DNA of 26,165 nucleotides, taken from assembly GCA_944321005.1 (NCBI GenBank), contig CALUJT010000004.1:1-26165 (forward strand). Reading direction: 5' to 3'. Shown here one piece after another: positions 8,418 through 17,519 of this stretch (the stretch's first letter is position 1; each line of letters starts with the position of its first letter). Source of the stretch: an uncultured Atopobiaceae bacterium (GTDB lineage Bacteria; Actinomycetota; Coriobacteriia; Coriobacteriales; Atopobiaceae). Position numbers and translations under genes: made by a program. Under the pieces are notes generated by a model. That model saw only the letters and a program-made list of their open reading frames with translations. It had not been told where the DNA came from and made no database searches.

Positions 8418-8449
8418 GGCGAAAGCCGAGAATCGGGAGCAAAACGGGA

Positions 8450-8482
8450 ACGGAGGGGCGCGACCAGTCGCAACCCCTCCGT
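8450..8482 (-). terminator. Rho-independent terminator after rfbD
   Basis: ACGGAGGGG (8450-8458) pairs perfectly with CCCCTCCGT (8474-8482), and an inner GCGA/TCGC pairing closes the loop. On the minus strand it is followed by TCCCGTTTTG. It lies just past the rfbD stop codon at 8507 and separates rfbB-rfbD from the L,D-transpeptidase gene. Confidence 0.7.
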
Positions 8483-8506
8483 CAAGCTCAGGTTAAGCCC
8501 TCTGCC

Positions 8507-9397
8507 CTATCCCCTCAGGCTCGCCAGGTACTCCGCGAGCTCGTCCTCCCAGTCTCGCGGGGAGAAGCCCGCGGCCTCGAGCTTGGAGAGGTCGAGCGCA
8601 GAGTGCTCCGGGCGCGGGGCGACGGGCCCCTTTGCGCTGGCGTAGTACTCCGCGGTGGTCACGGGGACGACCTTGTCCCCGTTTCCGTTTGCGGCCTCGA
8701 AGGTGGCGCGGGCGATGTCCGCCCAGGTGCGCACGGCGCCGGAGCCCGTCATGTCGTAGAGGCCGAAGGGCGCGCCGGAGTCCAGCAGGTGGAAGATGGC
8801 GAGGGCCATCTGGTCGGTGAAGGTGAGCCGGCCCTCCTGGTCGCACACCACCGTCACCTGCTGCAGCTCCCCCGCCGCCACGCGGTCAGAGAGGCCCCAC
8901 ATGGTCCTGACGAAGTTCTTGCCGTCGCCGATGACCCAGCTCGAGCGCAGGATGTAGTGCGCGGGGCACCCCATGACCGCGAGGTCGCCCGCCGCCTTGG
9001 ACTGTCCGTAGACGCCGAGCGGCGAGAGGGGCTCGTCCTCGTCGTGCATCTCGCGCGTGCCGTCGAAGACGTAGTCGGACGAGACGTGAACGAGCGTGAT
9101 CTCATGCGCGGCGCAGGCGCGGGCGAGAAGGGACGGCCCCGTCGCGTTGGCCCGCCAGCAGGCGACGCGTCCCTCGGGCGTCTCCGCGGCGTCCACCGCC
9201 GTGAAGGCGCCGCAGTTGATGACGGTGCCGTAGAGGCCCCAGTCAACTCCGTCGTAGGCGGCCGGGTCGCCCATGTCAAAGGTGTCGATGTCGCAGAAGT
9301 CGAAGTCGCCCGCGAGGCCGCGCGCCTCCGCGAGGGCGCGCACGGCGCGGCCGAGCTGGCCGTAGCAGCCGGTGACGAGGGTCCTCCTGGAGCCCAT
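8507..9397 (-). CDS. rfbD: dTDP-4-dehydrorhamnose reductase
   Basis: A 296-residue short-chain dehydrogenase/reductase of the RmlD family. It catalyses the last step of dTDP-L-rhamnose synthesis, NAD(P)H reduction of dTDP-4-keto-L-rhamnose in the cytoplasm. The N-terminus has the dinucleotide-binding motif TGCYGQLG (residues 9-16). SSDYVFDG is at 106-113, and the catalytic pair YGQSK gives Tyr130 and Lys134. Length fits a stand-alone RmlD; no RfbC (epimerase) domain is fused to it. The ATG at 9397 is preferred because the conserved TLVTGCYGQLG follows at once and GGGGAGG lies upstream; a longer frame from 9469 would overlap rfbB. It starts 17 bases after the rfbB stop, so the two form one operon closed by the hairpin at 8450-8482. 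Confidence 0.93.
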   Translation of the reverse strand: MGSRRTLVTGCYGQLGRAVRALAEARGLAGDFDFCDIDTFDMGDPAAYDGVDWGLYGTVINCGAFTAVDAAETPEGRVACWRANATGPSLLARACAAHEITLVHVSSDYVFDGTREMHDEDEPLSPLGVYGQSKAAGDLAVMGCPAHYILRSSWVIGDGKNFVRTMWGLSDRVAAGELQQVTVVCDQEGRLTFTDQMALAIFHLLDSGAPFGLYDMTGSGAVRTWADIARATFEAANGNGDKVVPVTTAEYYASAKGPVAPRPEHSALDLSKLEAAGFSPRDWEDELAEYLASLRG

Positions 9398-9414
9398 GGT
9401 CCTTCTCGCCTCCC

Positions 9415-10476
<1,062 letters not shown>

Positions 10477-10601
10477 TTAGTCCATGAGGGGCGGTAGCAC
10501 GAGACCACCACATGCCCCGCCGCCCGCCGCGGCAGCCGGCCCGTCAGTCGAGGCGAGGGTTCGCGCGGCCGCCGACTGGGTGATAGTTGTGGGGACTATG
10601 T

Positions 10602-10629
10602 GCCAACGACTGGTGCGCCACGCCAACGA
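10602..10629 (+). repeat. Two GCCAACGA direct repeats 20 bp apart before the PfpI-family gene
   Basis: GCCAACGA occurs at 10602-10609 and at 10622-10629, just before the AGGAG ribosome site of the next gene. The spacing is close to two helical turns. It could be a regulator site in the leader, or chance. Confidence 0.25.
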
Positions 10630-10641
10630 TAGGAGCTACCC

Positions 10642-11217
10642 ATGCCCAAGATTCTCATGCTGTGCGGAGACTTCACCGAGGACTACGAGACGATGGTGCC
10701 GTTCCAGGCGCTCTCCATGCTGGGCTACCAGGTGGACGCCGTGTGCCCGGACAAGAAGGCCGGCGAGACCGTTGCCACCGCCGTCCACGACTTCCTGGGC
10801 GAGCAGACCTACACCGAGCTCCGCGGGCACAACTTTGCCCTCACCGCCGACTTTGACGCCGTGGACGTCGCGGACTACGCGGGCCTCTTCATCACCGGCG
10901 GCCGCGCGCCCGAGTACATCAGGCTCAACGCCCGCGTGCTCGAGATCGTCCGCGAGTTCTTCGCCGCGGAAAAGCCCGTCGCCGCCATCTGCCACGGTCC
11001 GCAGGTCCTCACCGCCGCGGGCGTCCTCGAGGGCTACACCGCCACGGCGTACCCCGCCGTGGGGCCGGACATCACGCTCGCCGGCGGCACCTACCAGGAG
11101 GCCGGCATGGACGAGGCCGTGGTGGACCGCAACCTCGTGACGTCCCCGGCCTGGCCCGGCAACACCGCCATCTGCCGCGAGTTCGTCAAGCTGCTGGGAG
11201 CCAAGATCGAGATCTAG
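10642..11217 (+). CDS. DJ-1/PfpI family protein (class I glutamine amidotransferase-like)
   Basis: A 191-residue single-domain protein of the DJ-1/ThiJ/PfpI superfamily. The conserved acid lies in DFTEDYE (Glu13 by analogy with PfpI), and the nucleophile elbow is AICHGPQ with Cys117 followed by His118. [12 protein letters not shown] (83-94) is the usual glycine-rich strand. Members include cysteine proteases, deglycases or glyoxalase-like enzymes and stress chaperones, and sequence alone does not decide which. AGGAG lies 6 bases before the ATG. It stands alone between a divergent rfbB and a terminator, in a different orientation from the dTDP-sugar genes. A role in the polysaccharide pathway is not indicated. 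Confidence 0.9.
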   Translation: MPKILMLCGDFTEDYETMVPFQALSMLGYQVDAVCPDKKAGETVATAVHDFLGEQTYTELRGHNFALTADFDAVDVADYAGLFITGGRAPEYIRLNARVLEIVREFFAAEKPVAAICHGPQVLTAAGVLEGYTATAYPAVGPDITLAGGTYQEAGMDEAVVDRNLVTSPAWPGNTAICREFVKLLGAKIEI

Positions 11218-11239
11218 CCGCTAGGCCTAGAGACGAAAG

Positions 11240-11278
11240 GGCCGCCGGGGCAGCTCCGAGAGGGGCGCCCCGGCGGCC
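11240..11278 (+). terminator. Terminator hairpin after the PfpI-family gene
   Basis: GGCCGCCGGGGC (11240-11251) pairs perfectly over 12 bp with 11267-11278. The tail TCCTTTG is short. It lies 22 bases after the stop codon and ends this one-gene unit. Confidence 0.7.
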
Positions 11279-11321
11279 TCCTTTGTGGCGGGTCCGTCTT
11301 CCGGGGAGGGACCCGGGCGCG

Positions 11322-11330
11322 TGGTACCAT
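11322..11330 (+). promoter_or_regulatory. Candidate extended -10 promoter for the tandem GT2 genes
   Basis: TGGTACCAT fits the extended -10 pattern TGn-TANNNT and lies 36 bases before the GTG start at 11367, just past the terminator of the previous gene. No good -35 box is present, which extended -10 promoters can tolerate. Confidence 0.35.
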
Positions 11331-11366
11331 TGCGCTGCCGAGAAGCCCGGAGAGCGAGGGGGCAAC

Positions 11367-13352
11367 GTGTACGACCACACCATCTCAAGCTGCCTCTCAC
11401 GAGAACCGCTCACGGACAGGGAGCTCCGCGACGGTGCCTTCCTGCGCGTGGCGCGCTGCCTCAGGAGCGACGAGGGAGCGTTTGGCGAGGGGCCCGTCTC
11501 GCACCTCTGGGCGGTGCTCTCCGGGCGGCGCGACGGCACCCCCAGGCCCCCGCGCTGCATAGGCCTCGAGGGCGGCGGGCGTGGCGTGAGGGGCGCGAGG
11601 CTCCTTGGGCCCACGCTGCTCGCCTCGCACGGGATCGAGGTTGCCGGCGGCTCCTGGAGGGTGGACGAGTACTCCCTCCTCGTCCCGGACCGCTGCGAGC
11701 GCCTGCTCCTCAAGGCGGGGCGCTCCCTGACCAAGATGGGCCGCTCCATGCGGCGCGACCTGCTGGACGAGTACTATCGCTCCATCTCCAACGCCTCGGT
11801 GGACCCCCGCTACGAGGAGTGGCTCGCACGAGAGAACGAGCGCGCCCTCGCGCGGCCGGTCCCGGAGTCCGACCTCCTCATGAGCGTGGTGACGCCCGTC
11901 TTCCGCACGCAGCCGGACCTCCTGCGGGAGATGGTGGGGAGCGTCCTCGCGCAGACCTACCCCCACTGGGAGCTCGTCATCGTGAACGCAAGCCCGGACG
12001 ACGAGGGGGTGCGCGGCGTCCTCGAGGACGTGGGCGACCCCCGCGTGCGGGTGGTCGCATGCCCGGAGAACCTGGGCATCGCCTCCAACACGCGCGTGGG
12101 CGTGGAGGCCGCGCGGGGCGACTACGTCTGCCTCGTGGACCACGACGACGTAATCGAGCCCCAGGCGCTCGCCGAGTACGTGCGCGCCATCGAGGAGGGC
12201 GGCCGCGAGGCGGGCCTCGTCTACTGCGACGAGGACAACCTGGACGAGAGCGGGCGCCACCTCCTGCCCGTCATGAAGCCGCCCCGCTCCCCCGAGCTCC
12301 TGCTCTCCAACAACTACGTGATTCACATGCTCGCGGCGCGCCGCGACCTCTACCTCGCCGCGGAGCCCTCCCCGGCGGACGTGGACGGCGCCCAGGACTA
12401 CGACCTCACGCTCAAGCTCTTCGAGACGGGGGCGCCCGTGGCGCGCGTGCCCCACGTCCTCTACCACTGGAGGATGTGCGCGGGCTCCACGGCGAGCGAC
12501 CCCTCGTCTAAGCTCTACGCCCAGCGCGCGGGTACGCTCGCCCTCGAGCGGCACCTGGAGCGAGAAGGCATGCGGGGCGAGGTCTCGGACGAGCCCGCCC
12601 CCTTCACCTACCGCGTGTCCCTCGAGCCGCCCCGTCCGCTCCCCGCGCTGACGGTGCTCTCCGAGGGCGTCTCCGCCCAGACGGAGGGGGCGCTCTCCTC
12701 CTATGCGGGGCGCTCGGGCGGCGTGACGTACGAGCCGAGGGGTGCTGCCGCGCTGGCGGGGCTCGCCGCCGGGCGCGCGGGGAGACCGAGCCCGCTCGTC
12801 CTTCTCGTCTCCCCCGAGCACGACCTCGCGTACCCGGCGCTCGAGGAGCTCGTGGCCACCGTATCGCGCCCGTGCGTGCTCGCCGCGTCCCCCCGAGTGG
12901 TGCGCGCGGACGGCCTCCTGGAGTTCGCGGGCGCCCTCGTGCGGCCGGACGGCTCCCTCGCGCGCCTCTCGCGCCTCCTCCCCTCCCGGGACGAGGGCTA
13001 CCTGGGGCGCACCGTGCGCCCGTACGACTGCCTCGCGCTCGACCACGAGTGCTGCCTTCTCGACCTATCCAAGCTCCCGGAGGGGACGCGCATGAGCGGC
13101 TTCGAGGGGCTCGCGCACGAGCTCGCCGACCTCCTGGCGCAGGGCCGGGAGGCGGGCCTGCGCGCGGTCTACACGCCCTATGCCGCGGCACAGCTCAACG
13201 CCCCGCGGACCCTCCTGGACGAGGAGCCCTCGCCCGGGGAGCTCCGCGACCGGGCGCTCCTCCTCGAGCGGCACCCGCAGCTCGCCGAGGGGGACCCCAC
13301 GCACCCCCCCTCGCTGGACCCCTGGGACCTATACTATAAGCTCAACTGGTAG
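11367..13352 (+). CDS. GT2 family glycosyltransferase with a second, degenerate C-terminal domain
   Basis: A 661-residue protein. The N-terminal ~170 residues are of unknown function. A GT-A domain follows (about 172-370): LMSVVTPVFRTQPDLL, NLGIASNTRVGVEAARGDY, the metal/nucleotide motif VDHDD (258-261), CDEDN, and AQDYDLTLKL before HVLYHWR. The C-terminal 260 residues look like a worn second GT domain; I see no clear DxD in it. The protein ends SLDPWDLYYKLNW, the closing pattern of O-antigen/rhamnan-type GT2 proteins. These add sugars from nucleotide donors to a lipid-linked glycan at the inner membrane face. The GTG at 11367 is chosen because GAGGGGG lies 4 bases upstream; the longer frame from 11283 would begin at the edge of the previous terminator. 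A paralogue follows 36 bases on. The linkage made is unknown; rhamnosyl transfer is plausible from context. Confidence 0.87.
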   Translation: MYDHTISSCLSREPLTDRELRDGAFLRVARCLRSDEGAFGEGPVSHLWAVLSGRRDGTPRPPRCIGLEGGGRGVRGARLLGPTLLASHGIEVAGGSWRVDEYSLLVPDRCERLLLKAGRSLTKMGRSMRRDLLDEYYRSISNASVDPRYEEWLARENERALARPVPESDLLMSVVTPVFRTQPDLLREMVGSVLAQTYPHWELVIVNASPDDEGVRGVLEDVGDPRVRVVACPENLGIASNTRVGVEAARGDYVCLVDHDDVIEPQALAEYVRAIEEGGREAGLVYCDEDNLDESGRHLLPVMKPPRSPELLLSNNYVIHMLAARRDLYLAAEPSPADVDGAQDYDLTLKLFETGAPVARVPHVLYHWRMCAGSTASDPSSKLYAQRAGTLALERHLEREGMRGEVSDEPAPFTYRVSLEPPRPLPALTVLSEGVSAQTEGALSSYAGRSGGVTYEPRGAAALAGLAAGRAGRPSPLVLLVSPEHDLAYPALEELVATVSRPCVLAASPRVVRADGLLEFAGALVRPDGSLARLSRLLPSRDEGYLGRTVRPYDCLALDHECCLLDLSKLPEGTRMSGFEGLAHELADLLAQGREAGLRAVYTPYAAAQLNAPRTLLDEEPSPGELRDRALLLERHPQLAEGDPTHPPSLDPWDLYYKLNW

Positions 13353-13388
13353 CGGGCCCGAGGGCCCCGGGGACAGGAGGCCGCGCGC

Positions 13389-15431
13389 ATGGACCGAGCA
13401 ACCCTCTCGCACGTGGAGGCCTACCCCCTGAGGGACCCCAGGCGCGGAACCATGGTCCGGGCGGAGCTCCTCATCCCCTCGGAGACTGCCGCGAGGACCC
13501 GCGTGACCGCCACCACGGGAGACGCCGGCGACGCCTTCTTCCCCGAGCTTCCCTCCCGCACCCTCCGGCGCGAGGAGGCCCAGGGGGGCGAGCGACGCGT
13601 GGTCTCCGCCCGTCTCCCCGAGGGGAGGCGCTCCCTTCACCTTCGCCTGGAGACGCAGGGCCGGCGAGGCGCGACGTCCGTCCGGATGATCGCGGTGGGG
13701 CGGGGCGACGTCGAGGCCGCCCTCGCCCGGACGGCCGAGGCCTCCCTCAACGCCCAGGAGGCGCCGCACCACGAGTGGATGCTCGCCCACGCCGCGACGG
13801 CCGGGGAGCTCGCGCGCCAGCGGGCGGAGTCCGCGGCATGGGCCGAGAGGGACCGCCCGCTCGTGAGCATAGTGACGCCGGTCTTCCGCCCGCCCGTCGC
13901 CTACCTCAGGGCCATGGTCGACTCCGTCCTGGCGCAGTCCTACGAGCGCTGGGAGCTCGTCCTCGCCAACGCGAGCGGCGACTGCCCGGAGGTCGCCAGG
14001 CTCCTGGCCTTGATCGACGACGCGCGCGTGCGGGTCGTGACCATCGAGAACCGCTCCATCTCCGAGAACACCAACCGCGCCCTCGAGGAGGCGCGCGGCG
14101 ACTACGTGGCCTTCGTCGACCACGACGACCTCATAGAGCCGGACGCCCTCTACCGCTACGTCCGCGCCCTGCACGAACACCCCGAGGCGGACCTCCTCTT
14201 CTGCGACGAGGACCTCTGCAGCGAGGACGAGCGCGGCGAGCTGCGCTACTTTGGCCCGCGCTTCAAGCCGGGCTGGAACCACGACCTCGTGCTCACGCAC
14301 AACTACGTGTGCCACATGCTCGTGGTGAGCCGCCGCGCCCTCGAGCTCACCGAGCGCTCCGGCACCGAGGTCAACGCCGCGCAGGACTACGACCTCACGT
14401 TCAAGGCCGCCGAGGTCGCGCGCGAGATCTGCCACGTGCCGCACCTCCTCTACCACTGGCGCGAGCACGAGGCGTCCACCGCCACCAACCGCGACAGCAA
14501 GCCCTACGCGCTTGAGGCGGGGCGGCTCGCCGTGCAGGACCACCTCGACAGGACCGGCGTTGCGGCGCGCGTGGGGCTGGGTGCGCACCCGTTCTCGTAC
14601 CGCGTGGAGTACCGCCTCCCCGACCCCGCCCTCGGGGTCTCGATCGTCCTTCTGGACACCGGCCGCGGAGAGCTCGCCCGCGCGCTCGACTCCGTCCGCG
14701 GGCGCACCGAGTACCCCTGGGACCGCTACGAGCTCGTCGTGGTGACGGACGCGTCGCGCGAGCAGCGGGTGACGAGGCTCGCGCACGAGCGCGTGGACGC
14801 GCTGCGTCACGGCACCGGCGAGGTGCGCGTGGTCGCGGCCCCGGACGGCGCGGGCGAGGCCGAGCGCGTCGCGCGGGGCATGGACGCGGCCGCGCACGAG
14901 CGAGTGGTCATCCTGGACGACTGGTGCGAGGCCGTGGAGGGCAACTGGCTCACCGAGCTCATCGAGCCCCTGCAGCGCGAGGACGTGCTCGTGAGCTCCC
15001 CCCTCATCGTGGACGGCGACGGCCTCGTGCAGACGCTCGGGCTCGCCCTGCGCCCGGACGGCTCGCTCGGGCGCGTGGGCCCCGGCCTCGAGATCACCGA
15101 CTGCGGGTACATGTCCCAGATGTACCACGCCCGCGGCTGCGACGTGGTCCCCCTCACGGGGATGGCCCTCGGGCGGGACACCTGGAGAAGGCTCGCCCCC
15201 AAGGCGTCCGAGGACGCGGCGACCGAGCTCTGCCTGCGCGTGCGCGAGGCGGGCGGCACCGTCGTGACGGAGCCCTACGGCCCCCTCGCCCTCTGGCGCG
15301 ACGTGCTCGCCCCCGCGCAGAGCGCGGCAAGGCCCGAGCTCCTCGAGGGGCACCCCGCGTTCGCGCGTGGCGGGAGCTGCCAGAACCCCGCCCTCGACCC
15401 CTGGAGCGAGCACTTCGGGCTGAGCGACTAA
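13389..15431 (+). CDS. GT2 family glycosyltransferase, two GT-A domains, paralogue of the preceding gene
   Basis: A 680-residue protein. Residues 1-150 form a basic, beta-rich N-terminal domain. GT-A domain 1 is at about 157-350: VSIVTPVFRPP, NRSISENTNRALEEARGDY, VDHDD (244-247), CDED, AQDYDLTFKA and HLLYHWREHE. A second GT-like domain at about 425-655 begins GVSIVLLDTGRGELARALDS and contains VVILDDW, with an acidic pair where a DxD would be, and PLTGMALGRDTW. It ends NPALDPWSEHFGLSD, matching the end of its neighbour. AGGAGG lies 8 bases before the ATG, and the gene probably shares a transcript with the upstream GT2 gene. Family assignment is sure. Donor, acceptor and whether both domains are active are unknown. 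Its stop codon overlaps the T-tract of the opposing terminator. Confidence 0.88.
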   Translation: MDRATLSHVEAYPLRDPRRGTMVRAELLIPSETAARTRVTATTGDAGDAFFPELPSRTLRREEAQGGERRVVSARLPEGRRSLHLRLETQGRRGATSVRMIAVGRGDVEAALARTAEASLNAQEAPHHEWMLAHAATAGELARQRAESAAWAERDRPLVSIVTPVFRPPVAYLRAMVDSVLAQSYERWELVLANASGDCPEVARLLALIDDARVRVVTIENRSISENTNRALEEARGDYVAFVDHDDLIEPDALYRYVRALHEHPEADLLFCDEDLCSEDERGELRYFGPRFKPGWNHDLVLTHNYVCHMLVVSRRALELTERSGTEVNAAQDYDLTFKAAEVAREICHVPHLLYHWREHEASTATNRDSKPYALEAGRLAVQDHLDRTGVAARVGLGAHPFSYRVEYRLPDPALGVSIVLLDTGRGELARALDSVRGRTEYPWDRYELVVVTDASREQRVTRLAHERVDALRHGTGEVRVVAAPDGAGEAERVARGMDAAAHERVVILDDWCEAVEGNWLTELIEPLQREDVLVSSPLIVDGDGLVQTLGLALRPDGSLGRVGPGLEITDCGYMSQMYHARGCDVVPLTGMALGRDTWRRLAPKASEDAATELCLRVREAGGTVVTEPYGPLALWRDVLAPAQSAARPELLEGHPAFARGGSCQNPALDPWSEHFGLSD

Positions 15432-15461
15432 AAAAGCGCCCGCACCCTCTGATGCGAGCGC
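15430..15461 (-). terminator. Rho-independent terminator of the GlfT2-like gene
   Basis: Read on the minus strand, GCGCTCGCA pairs with TGCGGGCGC (9 bp, one T-G wobble, 8-base loop) and is followed by TTTTTT. It is the most canonical terminator in the window. The T-tract (15430-15435) overlaps the stop codon of the converging plus-strand gene. Confidence 0.85.
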
Positions 15462-15471
15462 CATCGCCACC

Positions 15472-17355
15472 CTAGGCAATCCCCAGGTAGCTCTTCCAGA
15501 ACGCGACCGAGGTCATCTTGGGAAGCGCCTCGGAGTATGCGCGGGCGAGCTCGCCCTTGCGAGCGCGGTACTCGCGCATGTCTCGCTCGAAGCGCCCGAG
15601 GAGCTCCTTGCACCTCTCGCGGTCGATGCACCTGATGGAGGCGCGCCTTCCCGGCAGGTCCACCGCGACGACGGTCTCTGCTCCCTTGAGCTTGCCCTTG
15701 GGATAGGCCCACCCCACGCCGTTGACCACGGCCACCTTTCCAGGCTCGGTCCTCATGAGCCAGGAGGGGCCGGTCTGGCCGTTGTGCGTGCGGTTGAACG
15801 CCACGGAGTCCCTGCGCGAGAAGGGCCTGTCGCGGTTGACCTTCCACGTGGTCATGCCCTCGACGTCAATCCCCAGCGCCTCGAGCTCGTCGCGGCACTC
15901 GGAGATGGGGACGAACTTCTCCGCCCTCCTGTTGGCGTCCATGAAGGCCTGCTGCGCCACGGGCTCCATGATCCACTCCGGCCCCTTGAGGAAGTCCTCG
16001 AAGCCGTCCAGGATGAGCGCGGCGTCCGCGTAGTTGAACTTGTTGATCTCCATCTCAAAGGAGGCGGTCATCTGCCCCTCGAAGTCAGAGAGCGGGGCAA
16101 AGTCGCTCGCAAACTGGTCTATGAAGCAGTTGCGCGTCATCTGGTAGCGCTCCTGGGCGGCGCTGTAGCGGATGTGGAACGGCATGTGCCAGATGCAGAT
16201 ACTGTTCATGGTGATGAACCTCGGCTTGCAGCGGCGGCTGTACTCCACGTCGTCGCCGCGCACGAAGACCGGGACCGGCAGGCCGTTGCGGTCTATCTGG
16301 GACATGGGGATGGCGCAGTACCACCAGGCGGCGTAGTGCTGCCCCTGGTCCTCGCAGCGCGGGAGGTAGGAGGGGATGTCGTAGGCCTCGTTGTCCACCA
16401 CCTCGTGGAGATCGTCCATGCGCGCCTGGGGCTTAACGGGGTGGAAGGCGCCGTCGAAGCCGATGAAGCCCATCTCCTCCCAGCGGCTGCACGGCTCGTC
16501 CATGCTCATCATGGCGCCCGAGACGAAGGCCTCCGCATACTCGTCGTTGACGAGCGAGAGCAGGTTGAACGTGCGGATGATGCTCTCGGAGGAGACCACC
16601 ACGTCATCGTCCATGAGAAGGACGTGCGTCGCCCGCGGCTCCTGCTCCATGGCCTCGATCATGCCGCGCGCGAAGCCGCCGGCGCCGCCGGCGTTGTCGT
16701 TGGGGTGCACGGTCACCCCGCCCCCGGAGAGGCCCTCGGCGTCGAGCGTCCTGCCGTTGTCCACCACGTGCATCGAGAAGTGCCGGGAGACGGGGTCTGC
16801 CGAGCCGAGGATCTCGTCGCGCACGAGCCCGATGTTGCGCGTGATGAAGTCCTCCTTCTTGAAGGTGGTGGTGCAGAGGGCGAGCTCCACCGGGCGCACG
16901 TCCCTCTCGTCCACCACGGCGTAGTAGTAGGAGTTGCGGATGGAGACGTCACCCTCGCAGCGGATGACGAAGCCCTCGATGACGTCCTCGTCGGCCGCGG
17001 TGAGGGCGAGCTCCACCGTCTGCCAGGACCTGCTCTCCCCCACCCTGACCGCGCTTCCCGCGACCTCCTCGCTGTACCAGCTCAGCGAGTCCGCCCGCGT
17101 CTGGGCGACCTCGCATGCGGCGCCGCGGAGCTCGAGGTGGAGGCGAAAGTCGCGCGCCACGGTGTAGAGCTTCCACTTGCGCACGGAGAGGGCGTTGAAG
17201 AAGGTGGTGAAGTCGTGGCAGCCCGGTCCCCCGAGCACCCAGGTTCCGTCACCCGCGCGGAGCACCGGGCGGTCCGACCTGTGGAGCATCTGCGGGGAGG
17301 CGAGGAACTGGGGGGCGTCCGAGAGCAGGACGTTCATGATCTTGAGGTTCTGCAT
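15472..17355 (-). CDS. GlfT2-like galactofuranosyltransferase (GT2)
   Basis: A 627-residue protein with the GlfT2 layout: an N-terminal beta-rich domain (1-155), a GT-A domain starting ELALCTTTFKKEDF (157-170), and an alpha-helical C-terminal part. Diagnostic motifs are NDNAGGAGGFARGM (219-232), LLMDDDVVV with the metal-binding Asp triad (249-251), VRGDDVEYSRR (366-375) holding the candidate catalytic base, and IWHMPFH (388-394). In mycobacteria GlfT2 polymerises galactofuranose from UDP-Galf into wall galactan; related enzymes act in other surface polymers. No UDP-galactopyranose mutase gene (glf) is in the window, so the donor is inferred from family only. The ATG at 17355 has a weak GGGAA upstream. 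Met7 is a possible later start but lacks a ribosome site. The gene forms its own unit between terminators at 15430-15461 and 17422-17461. Confidence 0.88.
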   Translation of the reverse strand: MQNLKIMNVLLSDAPQFLASPQMLHRSDRPVLRAGDGTWVLGGPGCHDFTTFFNALSVRKWKLYTVARDFRLHLELRGAACEVAQTRADSLSWYSEEVAGSAVRVGESRSWQTVELALTAADEDVIEGFVIRCEGDVSIRNSYYYAVVDERDVRPVELALCTTTFKKEDFITRNIGLVRDEILGSADPVSRHFSMHVVDNGRTLDAEGLSGGGVTVHPNDNAGGAGGFARGMIEAMEQEPRATHVLLMDDDVVVSSESIIRTFNLLSLVNDEYAEAFVSGAMMSMDEPCSRWEEMGFIGFDGAFHPVKPQARMDDLHEVVDNEAYDIPSYLPRCEDQGQHYAAWWYCAIPMSQIDRNGLPVPVFVRGDDVEYSRRCKPRFITMNSICIWHMPFHIRYSAAQERYQMTRNCFIDQFASDFAPLSDFEGQMTASFEMEINKFNYADAALILDGFEDFLKGPEWIMEPVAQQAFMDANRRAEKFVPISECRDELEALGIDVEGMTTWKVNRDRPFSRRDSVAFNRTHNGQTGPSWLMRTEPGKVAVVNGVGWAYPKGKLKGAETVVAVDLPGRRASIRCIDRERCKELLGRFERDMREYRARKGELARAYSEALPKMTSVAFWKSYLGIA

Positions 17356-17392
17356 GCAGAGATTCCCATCTGTCGCTTAGTCAGACACTCCG

Positions 17393-17398
17393 ATTCTA
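17393..17398 (-). promoter_or_regulatory. Candidate -10 box of the GlfT2-like gene
   Basis: TAGAAT on the minus strand lies about 38 bases before the ATG at 17355, right after the terminator of gtrB. The same hexamer is proposed for the L,D-transpeptidase gene. TTGTGC lies 19 bases further upstream, a loose -35. Confidence 0.35.
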
Positions 17399-17421
17399 GC
17401 TGTATTCGGGAGGTCCTGCAC

Positions 17422-17461
17422 AAAGAGGGCGCCGCCCGGCCTCGGGGGACGGACGGCACCC
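17422..17461 (-). terminator. Terminator after gtrB
   Basis: On the minus strand an 11-bp stem (17461-17451 with 17437-17427, two G-T wobbles) and a 13-base loop are followed by TCTTTG. It lies 58 bases past the gtrB stop and ends the gtrA-rfbA-gtrB region. Confidence 0.6.
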
Positions 17462-17519
17462 TGCGTCTGGATGCCACACGGCGGACGAAGGACGAGCCGC
17501 AGCGGGAGCGGGCGGGGCA

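Noticed and set aside
11283..11366. N-terminal extension of the first tandem GT2 gene to an ATG-like start at 11283
   Set aside because: It would begin 5 bases past a terminator hairpin, without a ribosome site, and would cover the candidate promoter; the GTG at 11367 has GAGGGGG in place.
13329..15479. A 716-codon minus-strand open frame opposite the second tandem GT2 gene
   Set aside because: Low-complexity composition and no motif; the plus strand carries the GT-A motifs.
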